A stretch of 64,000 nt of DNA from Roseomonas aerilata DSM 19363. Lineage in GTDB: Bacteria > Pseudomonadota > Alphaproteobacteria > Acetobacterales > Acetobacteraceae. Within the stretch, counting starts at the first letter, position 1. The number at the start of each line of letters is the position of its first letter. Position numbers and translations under genes: made by a program. Of this stretch, positions 58,194 through 64,000 are shown piece after piece. The notes beneath the pieces were generated by a model, which was given only the letters and a program-made list of their open reading frames with translations, made no database searches and had not been told where the DNA came from. Where the stretch lies: contig NZ_JONP01000011.1 in the NCBI RefSeq assembly GCF_000711725.1, positions 62,001-126,000 on the forward strand, written 5' to 3'.

Positions 58194-59165
58194 TTAGCGC
58201 GCCCGATAGTCGGCGAGGATTCCTGCGCCCTCCGCCCCAGCCCGCGCGGACCATTCCGCCAGCACGGGCGCGGCCGCGGCGCTGAGCGCGGCCCGCAAGG
58301 GCCCTCCGCTCGAGAGCGTCACGCCGTTTTCCCGCATTCGCGTCGCGTTCTCAACTAGGCGATTGCCGATGGCGCGAAACTGCCGGGCCTCCGTCTCGCG
58401 CCCGGCTGCCATGATCGCCTCCTGCCCTGCGGGCGGGAGCGCGCGGAGCGCCGCGAGGTTGCAGAAGGCAAGGCTGAGCGGCGAGGCATAATCGAGCGCG
58501 GTGAAGTGCGGCAGCACCTCCCACAGCCGCGCCCCGGCCCCGCCATCCCCGGAGGAGAGCACCGCGTCCAACTCGCCGGCGCGCAGGCGCGGCATGGCGT
58601 CGGCAAAGGAGATCTGTGCGGGGGCCGCGCCGGCCTCGCGCATCACCGCCGTGCTGGCGGCGTCATAGGTGCGGATGCGGAGGCCGCGCAGCGCCTCCGG
58701 GCCGGAGACGGGATTGCGGGACCAGAGGCCGGTGGCGGGCCAGGGGGTCGCGTAGAGAAGCGTCACGCCGCGCGCCTCGAGCGCCGAGGCATAGGCCCCG
58801 CGGGCGGCGCGCAACAGACGGGCGGTATCCTCGCCGGAGGCGGTGAGGAAGGGCAGCGCGGAGAGCTGGAAGATCGCCCCCTCCCCCGCCAGCGCGCCGG
58901 TGAAGGCATCGGCGGCCTCCACTCGGCCCTCGGCCGTGGCGCGGATCATGGCGGCGGAGCGCAGGCCCTGCGGCGCGTCGAAACCGGGGGTGACGGTCGG
59001 CACCCCGGCGGAGAGGCGCGTCGCCGCCTCGGCGAAATAGGCGATTCCCTCGCCGGGCATGGCATTGGCCGGGTATTCAGTAACGATCCTCCACCCGGGC
59101 GCGGCGCGGGCCGACCGCGCGGCAAGGGCCGCCGGGGCCAGGGCGAGAAGGGCACGGCGAAGCAT
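58194..59165 (-). CDS. Orphan TRAP-type substrate-binding protein
   Basis: 323 aa with a Sec signal MLRRALLALAPAALAARSAR (cleavage near ARA-AP). DctP landmarks: WRIVTEYPANAMPGEGIAYF, ATGLWSRNPVSGPEALRGLR (ligand Arg region), AGELDAVLSSGDGG and YASPLSLAFCNL. No DctQ or DctM gene is adjacent, so it either uses a remote TRAP permease or acts as a sensor. Only 14 nt separate it from the downstream GST gene on the same strand. Confidence 0.85.
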   Translation of the reverse strand: MLRRALLALAPAALAARSARAAPGWRIVTEYPANAMPGEGIAYFAEAATRLSAGVPTVTPGFDAPQGLRSAAMIRATAEGRVEAADAFTGALAGEGAIFQLSALPFLTASGEDTARLLRAARGAYASALEARGVTLLYATPWPATGLWSRNPVSGPEALRGLRIRTYDAASTAVMREAGAAPAQISFADAMPRLRAGELDAVLSSGDGGAGARLWEVLPHFTALDYASPLSLAFCNLAALRALPPAGQEAIMAAGRETEARQFRAIGNRLVENATRMRENGVTLSSGGPLRAALSAAAAPVLAEWSARAGAEGAGILADYRAR

Positions 59166-59222
59166 GGGCGGGTCTCCAGAGGGAAGCGGGCGAGTATCCC
59201 GCCGCCCGCACCCGCACTGCAA

Positions 59223-59252
59223 CATCCGGCCGCCGCACCGCGCGGCCGGATG
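59223..59252 (-). terminator. Hairpin after hpd
   Basis: CATCCGGCC/GGCCGGATG arms with a 12-nt GC-rich interior; located 19 nt past the hpd stop on the minus strand. Followed by TTGCAG, not a true U-run. Confidence 0.4.
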
Positions 59253-59270
59253 GCTCCCGCCCTGCGCCGG

Positions 59271-60383
59271 CTACTCCGCCGCCTGCGCCGCAGAGAGCAC
59301 GCCGCGCCGCAGTTGGTCCTCCTCGATGCTCTCGAAAAGGGCGCGGAAGTTGCCCTCGCCGAAGCCGTCGTCGCCCTTGCGCTCGATGAACTCGAAGAAG
59401 ACAGGGCCGATGACGTTGCCGGAGAAGATTTGCAGCAGCAGTCGCGCCTTGCGGTCCTCCACCACGCCCTCGCCGTCCACGAGGATGCCGTTCCGCTTCA
59501 GGCGAACCAGATCCTCGCCATGGCCGGGCAGGCGGGCATCGACCTTGTCGTAATAGGTGTCGGGCGGCGCCGGCATGAAGGAGAGGCCGGCCTCGCGCAG
59601 GCCCTCGATCGTGCCGTAGATGTCGTCGCAGCCGCAGGCGATGTGCTGGATACCCTCGCCCTTGTACTCGCGCAGGTACTCCTCGATCTGGCTCTCGTCG
59701 TCCGCGCTCTCGTTCAGCGGGATGCGGATGCGGCCGTCGGGGCTCGTCAGCGCGCGGGAGAAGAGGCCCGTGTACTCGCCCTTGATGTCGAAGTAGCGGA
59801 TCTGCCGGAAGTTGAAGATGCGCGCGTAGAAGTCGTACCAGACGTCCATGCGACCGCGGAACACGTTATGGGTCAGGTGGTCGATGTAGTAGAGGCCCGC
59901 GCCCACCGGCCAGGGGTCGCGCGCACCCAGCCACTCGAACTCGGCGTCATAGGCCGAGCGTCCCTCGCCGTACTGGTCGATGAAGTAGAGCAGGCTGCCG
60001 CCAATGCCCTTGATGGCCGGGATGTCCATCGTCTTGCCCTCGGTCGCGGGCTCGGCGCCGTTGGCGACTGCGCGCTCGAAGGCGTGCTTCGCGTCCACCA
60101 CGCGGAAGGCCATGGAGGGCACGCAGGGGCCATGGGACTCGGTGAAGCGCACGGCGTGCGAGCCCGGCTCCTCCGTCAGCAGGTAGTTGATGTCGCCCTG
60201 GCGATAGAGGGTGCTCCGCTTCGTCCGGTGCCGCGCAACGGCGGTAAAACCCATCTGGCGGAAGAGGGCGTGGAGCTTCTCGGGCTCCGGATGGGCGTAC
60301 TCGACGAAGCCGAAGCCGTCCGTGCCGGCTGGGTTGTGCTCGGAGATGGTGGCGCGGGGCGCGTCGTGCGGGAAGGGGCCCAT
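59271..60383 (-). CDS. hpd: 4-Hydroxyphenylpyruvate dioxygenase
   Basis: 370 aa Fe(II) enzyme making homogentisate in tyrosine degradation. Two vicinal-oxygen-chelate domains: FGFVEYAHPEPEKLHALFRQ at the start, YIDHLTHNVFRGRMDVWYDF with first metal His (~165), IQHIACGCDDIY with second His (~245) and the C-terminal LLLQIFSGNVIGPVFFEFIE with the metal Glu, followed by GDDGFGEGNFRALFESIEED. All blocks are canonical. ATG at 60383 with AGGAGACTT upstream. Divergent from an Lrp/AsnC gene, a common arrangement in which the regulator controls hpd. Confidence 0.95.
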   Translation of the reverse strand: MGPFPHDAPRATISEHNPAGTDGFGFVEYAHPEPEKLHALFRQMGFTAVARHRTKRSTLYRQGDINYLLTEEPGSHAVRFTESHGPCVPSMAFRVVDAKHAFERAVANGAEPATEGKTMDIPAIKGIGGSLLYFIDQYGEGRSAYDAEFEWLGARDPWPVGAGLYYIDHLTHNVFRGRMDVWYDFYARIFNFRQIRYFDIKGEYTGLFSRALTSPDGRIRIPLNESADDESQIEEYLREYKGEGIQHIACGCDDIYGTIEGLREAGLSFMPAPPDTYYDKVDARLPGHGEDLVRLKRNGILVDGEGVVEDRKARLLLQIFSGNVIGPVFFEFIERKGDDGFGEGNFRALFESIEEDQLRRGVLSAAQAAE

Positions 60384-60505
60384 CGGGAAGTCTCCTCTTA
60401 TCCTCTGACTTCCCATCAGCCTATTGCGTCCGCCTCGCGCAAAGCGTGCGAACTCGAACCCGACCGGAGCTTTTCCACACAGTCCGTGCACTGTATTGGC
60501 TTTTT

Positions 60506-60994
60506 ATGCACGGAACCCTTGACCTTGATGCCATCGACCTCCGGCTGCTCGCGGCCCTGCAGGAGGACGGGCGGCTGACGAACCAGCAGGTAGGGGAACG
60601 TATCGGCCTCTCGCCTTCCCAGTGCTCGCGCCGGCGGCTGGCACTGGAGGCGGCGGGCGCCATCCGCGGCTATCATGCGGAACTGGCGGCGGGCGCGCTG
60701 GGGCTGCGGCTGCTTGTGTTCATCAACGTCACGCTGGCTACCCACAGCCGCGACAACGCCCAGCGCTTCCGAGAACTCGTCGCGCGTCTGGACGAGGTGC
60801 AGGAGGCCTATGCCATGACCGGCGACGCCGACTACCTGCTCAAGGCCGTGGTGCCGGAGCTGAAGGATCTCTCGGCCCTCGTAAATGACGTCCTGCTGCC
60901 GCATGAAAGCGTTGCGCGGGTGCGCTCCTCCATCGTTCTGGACCGCCTGAAGGAAGCGAACCGGCTGCCGCTAGGGGCGCTCCGCCGCGGGTAG
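60506..60994 (+). CDS. Lrp/AsnC-family transcriptional regulator
   Basis: 162 aa. HTH near the N-terminus (LDAIDLRLLAALQEDGRLTN, VGERIGLSPSQCSRRRLALE) and a RAM ligand-binding domain (LVFINVTLATHSRDNAQRF, VQEAYAMTGDADYLLKAVV). Starts at ATG 60506 (MHGTLDLDAIDLR), matching family N-termini; an earlier in-frame ATG is rejected. Probable controller of hpd through the 122-nt shared spacer, which I searched without finding a clear Lrp-like palindrome. Confidence 0.92.
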   Translation: MHGTLDLDAIDLRLLAALQEDGRLTNQQVGERIGLSPSQCSRRRLALEAAGAIRGYHAELAAGALGLRLLVFINVTLATHSRDNAQRFRELVARLDEVQEAYAMTGDADYLLKAVVPELKDLSALVNDVLLPHESVARVRSSIVLDRLKEANRLPLGALRRG

Positions 60995-61186
60995 TGTTCG
61001 GCACGAGGTTTGCAAACGAGCTGCCCATGGGCTGCCGATCCTCCTTACAGGGCGCGACGACGAACCACGTGGAGGCCCGCCCTCCGGGCTCGCACGGGTT
61101 GAGCCGGGCGCGGGTCCGCTGGCGGCCTCGCCGCTGAATCCCGCCCCTCCCGCCTCCTGCCCACCACGTCCGCCTCAGGCTCCCTG

Positions 61187-62623
61187 ATGCATCCCATTCC
61201 CCGTGCCAGCGCGCTCGACGACCTGCGATCCCGGATCCGCCGGGATCTCGAAACCCTCGCCTACCCCACCCCGGCCTGGGTCGAGCCGGTCGCGGCGCCG
61301 GACGGCACGGTGGCGCTCGATTGCGCGGTCATCGGCGCGGGCCAGTACGGGCTGACCCTTGCCGCCGGGCTGCGGCGGGAGCGGGTGGAGCGCATCGAGG
61401 TCTTCGACGCGGCCGAACCCGGGCGGGAGGGGCCCTGGGTGACCTTCGCGCGCATGTCGATGCTGCGCACGCCGAAGACGCTCACCGGCCCCGACCTCGG
61501 CCTCCCCTCCCTCTCCTTCCGCGCTTGGTGGGAGGCGCAGCACGGGGCGGAGGGGTGGGAGGCGATGTTCCGCATCCCGCGCACTGCCTGGATGGACTAC
61601 CTCAACTTCTACCGCGAGGCGCTCGATCTGCCGGTGACGAATGGCTGGCGCCTTACGTCGCTGGAGCCGGTGGAGGGCGGCGCGCTACTGCGCCTCGGCT
61701 TCGAGACCACGGCGGGGCCGCGGAGGGTCTTTGCCCGCAGCTGCGTCCTCGCCACCGGGGCGGCCGGCAGCGGCGGCTTCTCCATCCCCGACTGGATGGC
61801 GCAAGCGGTGCCGGCCGACCGGGTGCACCACGCAAATCACGCTTTCGACCCGGCCATCCTGCGCGGCATGCGGGTGGGCGTGCTGGGCGCCGGAGCCTCG
61901 GGCTTCGACACGGCGGTGGCGGCGCTGGCGGCCGGGGCGCGCTCGGCCGACCTCTGCTTCCGCCGCCCCGCCCTGCCGCTGACCAACCCGCGCCGCTGGA
62001 TGGAGAATGCGGGCTACCTCGCCCATTACGTGGACCTGCCGGACGCGCGGAAATGGGCCACGATGCACCGGCTGCTGAGCATCGGGCAGGGCCCGCCGAA
62101 GCCGACCTACGACGCGGCCCTGGCGACGCCAGGCTTCGCGCTGCACCCTGCCACACCCTGGGATTCCATCCGCTGGACCGGGGGCGAGATCCTGGTGGAG
62201 GGTGGCGGCCGCCGCTTCGCCTTCGACGCGGTGATCGCCGCCACCGGCATGCGTGTGGACCTCGCCGAACGGCCTGAGATGGCGGCCATCGCCGCGGAGG
62301 CCGCGCTCTGGTCCGACCGCTACGCCCCGCCGCCGGAGGAGGCCAACCCGGCGCTCGGCCGCTTCCCCTATCTCGACCGCCTCGGCGCTTTCACGGAGCG
62401 CGAGGTGGGGCGGGCGCTCTGGCTCTCCCGTGTGCTGACGATCACGCGCGGGGCGACGCTCAGCCTCGGCCCTGTCTCGGCCTCCAACAGTGGGATGAAA
62501 TACACGGCGCCGCGGCTGATCGAGGGCGTGAAGCGCCGCCTCTTCCTCGACCAGGAAGCGGCCACCTGGCGCGACTTCATCGGCGGCGACCACACCGAGC
62601 TCGCGCGGGAGGCCGTTGCGTGA
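61187..62623 (+). CDS. FAD/NAD(P)-binding oxidoreductase (flavin monooxygenase-like)
   Basis: 478 aa. FAD-binding start CAVIGAGQYGLTLAAGLRRE (~46-65), VFDAAEPGREGPWVTFARM, SFRAWWEAQHGAEGWEAMF, VLATGAAGSGGFSIPDWM, and a second dinucleotide fold VGVLGAGASGFDTAVAALAA (~230). These suit flavin monooxygenase/ornithine-hydroxylase-like enzymes that use NADPH and O2. Substrate unknown. ATGA overlap with the hydrolase gene and, through it, the ureidoglycolate-lyase-like gene, forming a three-gene operon that continues past the window. The 192 nt before it hold no feature I can support. Confidence 0.82.
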   Translation: MHPIPRASALDDLRSRIRRDLETLAYPTPAWVEPVAAPDGTVALDCAVIGAGQYGLTLAAGLRRERVERIEVFDAAEPGREGPWVTFARMSMLRTPKTLTGPDLGLPSLSFRAWWEAQHGAEGWEAMFRIPRTAWMDYLNFYREALDLPVTNGWRLTSLEPVEGGALLRLGFETTAGPRRVFARSCVLATGAAGSGGFSIPDWMAQAVPADRVHHANHAFDPAILRGMRVGVLGAGASGFDTAVAALAAGARSADLCFRRPALPLTNPRRWMENAGYLAHYVDLPDARKWATMHRLLSIGQGPPKPTYDAALATPGFALHPATPWDSIRWTGGEILVEGGGRRFAFDAVIAATGMRVDLAERPEMAAIAAEAALWSDRYAPPPEEANPALGRFPYLDRLGAFTEREVGRALWLSRVLTITRGATLSLGPVSASNSGMKYTAPRLIEGVKRRLFLDQEAATWRDFIGGDHTELAREAVA

Positions 62624-63504
62624 GCGCGGTCTCCGCGCCGGCGTCGGTCTGGGGTAGCTACGACCAGGCGGCGCTCGACGCACAGTACGACAACAACGCC
62701 GCCGCCGGCGCGGAGGGGGCTGCGGCGCTTGCCCGGCTGCGGGCGCTGGCGCAGCGCAACCGCGCCGCCCTGCCGATCCGGCCCGACATCGCCTATGGCC
62801 CACACCCGGCCATGCGCCTCGACCTCTATCCGGTGGAGGGGGTGGACGGGCCGCAGCCACTTCTTGTCCTCGTGCACGGCGGCGGCTGGAGCACGGGCAA
62901 TGCCGCCGGCGCAGGCTTCTGGGCGGCCCGGCTGCGCGAATGGGGCATCTCCCACGCGGTGGTGACGCACGCGAAGCGGCCCGAGGCGAAGCTGGCCGAA
63001 ATGGCCGCGCAGGTGGCCGAGGCCTGGCGTTTCCTCCGGCGGGAGGCCGACGCGCTCGGGATCGATCCGCGGCGCATGCACCTCGCCGGCATCTCCTCCG
63101 GCGCGACTCTGGCAGCGATGGCGGCCATCGCCCTGCGGGAGGAAGCGCAGCCGGCCTCGCTGCTGCTGATGGGTGGCATGTACGACCTCGAGCCCGTGCG
63201 CCGCTCCTTCCGCAACGCGGTCCTCTCGCTGAGCGAGGCGGAGGCCGCCGCCCTCTCCCCGCTGCATCGTGCCGCGCTGCTACCCGGTGAGGTCACGATC
63301 ACCCACGGGGCGCGGGAGACGGCCGAGTTCCGGCGGCAGGCGGGGGAACTTGCGGCCCGGCTCGGCCCCCGCGCCACGCTGATGGTGATCGAGGGCGCCG
63401 ACCACTTCTCCCAGGCCGAGGCGGTGCTCGATTCGGGAACGCCCCTGGCGAGGCGCCTCCATGCCATGCTGACCGCCCCCCGCATTACGGAGCCTAGGCC
63501 ATGA
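62620..63504 (+). CDS. Alpha/beta hydrolase (carboxylesterase/formamidase-like)
   Basis: 294 aa. Oxyanion-hole motif LVLVHGGGWSTGNAAG (~85-100), nucleophile elbow LAGISSGATLAAMAA (Ser ~161), acid/His end VIEGADHFSQAEAV. The N-terminus WGSYDQAALDAQYDNNAAAG resembles kynurenine-formamidase-like esterases. It could hydrolyse an amide or ester from the FAD enzyme's product or from purine degradation. ATGA overlaps on both sides. Confidence 0.85.
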   Translation: MSAVSAPASVWGSYDQAALDAQYDNNAAAGAEGAAALARLRALAQRNRAALPIRPDIAYGPHPAMRLDLYPVEGVDGPQPLLVLVHGGGWSTGNAAGAGFWAARLREWGISHAVVTHAKRPEAKLAEMAAQVAEAWRFLRREADALGIDPRRMHLAGISSGATLAAMAAIALREEAQPASLLLMGGMYDLEPVRRSFRNAVLSLSEAEAAALSPLHRAALLPGEVTITHGARETAEFRRQAGELAARLGPRATLMVIEGADHFSQAEAVLDSGTPLARRLHAMLTAPRITEPRP

Positions 63505-64000
63505 GCGACACAGCTATCGAGACCCGCGCCCTCCCCGCACGCGAGGCGACGCCCGAGGCAATCGCCCCCTACGGCACGCTGATCGAGCCCGGCGAGGACG
63601 GCGCGCCCTTCGGCCCCGCCGAGGCCGTGCTCGAACTCGGGCGCGGCACGCCCCGGCTCTATATCATGCGGCTGACGGCACGGCCGATGCGCGTCACCGG
63701 CATCACCCGCCACACCGCCGTCACCCAGTGCCTCGCGGCCACGAAGGGGGAGGAGTGGTTCATCGCCCTCGCTGCCCCCGGCAACGTGGACGATGCGGGC
63801 GCGGAGCCCGATCCTGCTGCCATGGAGGCCTTCCGCATCCCCAGCGGCAAGGCCCTCGCCCTGCACCGCGGCACCTGGCACGCGGGGCCCTACTTCACTG
63901 GATCGTCGGTCGATTTCCTCAACCTGGAGCTGGCGGACACGAACGTCACGGACCACCACACGGTGCGGCTCGACCAGCGCTTCGGCCTCGCCCTCGACAT
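63501..64000 (+). CDS. Ureidoglycolate-lyase-like protein (AllA family), 3' end outside window
   Basis: Open from ATG 63501 to the last base: 166 codons, no stop. MSDTAIETRALPAREATPEA, APYGTLIEPGEDG, HTAVTQCLAATKGEEWF, FRIPSGKALALHRGTWHAGP and FLNLELADTNVTDHH are the blocks of AllA cupins, which cleave ureidoglycolate to glyoxylate and urea (~165 aa), so only a few residues are missing. Supply of urea would fit the urea carboxylase elsewhere in the window. ATGA overlap with the hydrolase gene. Confidence 0.85.
   Translation, partial: MSDTAIETRALPAREATPEAIAPYGTLIEPGEDGAPFGPAEAVLELGRGTPRLYIMRLTARPMRVTGITRHTAVTQCLAATKGEEWFIALAAPGNVDDAGAEPDPAAMEAFRIPSGKALALHRGTWHAGPYFTGSSVDFLNLELADTNVTDHHTVRLDQRFGLALD

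Noticed and set aside
60995-61186. Possible small gene or RNA in the gap before the FAD oxidoreductase
   Set aside because: No reading frame with plausible composition, no tRNA-like fold and no strong dyad found.

Overview
The window is about 70% G+C and nearly wall-to-wall genes. They are packed into operons whose start and stop codons overlap (ATGA, GTGA, TGATG). Gene content suggests a soil or rhizosphere alphaproteobacterium, most likely an Acetobacteraceae member of the Roseomonas type: Bug/TTT and TRAP receptors, NasST-controlled nitrate assimilation, gentisate chemistry and an atypical PEP carboxylase. The taxon is inferred from content only. I see no transposase, integrase, phage gene, CRISPR array, rRNA or tRNA.

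Layout. 1-5870: end of a chemosensory/hybrid-kinase operon (CheA 3' part, CheB, two multi-receiver histidine kinases). 5881-6450: a doubtful small ORF and a leader. 6451-9609: a complete TRAP transporter (SBP, small and large membrane subunits). 9617-12447: two paralogous P-loop GTPases around a divergent membrane protein. 12451-17579: an aromatic-acid region with a MarR regulator, class II aldolase, Bug receptor, gentisate 1,2-dioxygenase and a 3-hydroxybenzoate 6-hydroxylase-like enzyme. Its dioxygenase/hydroxylase pair is flanked by two inverted copies of a multi-hairpin intergenic repeat. 17871-20705: a divergent PEP carboxylase. 20836-32802: nasT, leader, nasS, nrtA, nrtB, nrtC, FAD reductase, nirA, CysJ-like flavoprotein and nasA, a full nitrate-to-ammonium route. 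32943-36536: urea (or guanidine) carboxylase.

36533-49433, minus strand: twelve overlapping or nearly touching genes. In transcription order they encode an inositol-phosphate synthase, HD-like protein, methyltransferase, Gfo/Idh/MocA oxidoreductase, zinc-ribbon MBL-fold hydrolase, YcaO enzyme, TIM-barrel isomerase/epimerase, GT4 glycosyltransferase, PIG-L deacetylase, uracil-DNA-glycosylase-fold protein, OpgH-like GT2 and an MFS permease. This looks like an undescribed biosynthetic operon. Its synthase/GT4/PIG-L trio parallels the first steps of mycothiol synthesis, with YcaO as a possible amide/thioamide-forming step. It is the best candidate for a new system here.

49622-52712: a divergent catabolic operon (histidinol-dehydrogenase-family enzyme, SDR, LacI regulator). 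Three palindromes lie in the shared intergenic region, so the LacI protein may control both directions. 52713-55893: unusual tandem repeats and a possible sigma-54 promoter before a 2OG-Fe(II) oxygenase, a strong terminator, then an SDR with a repeat-bearing membrane tail. 55969-64000: NIPSNAP protein, TetR regulator, Xi-class GST, orphan TRAP receptor, 4-hydroxyphenylpyruvate dioxygenase with a divergent Lrp/AsnC regulator, FAD oxidoreductase, alpha/beta hydrolase, and an ureidoglycolate-lyase-like gene cut by the window edge.
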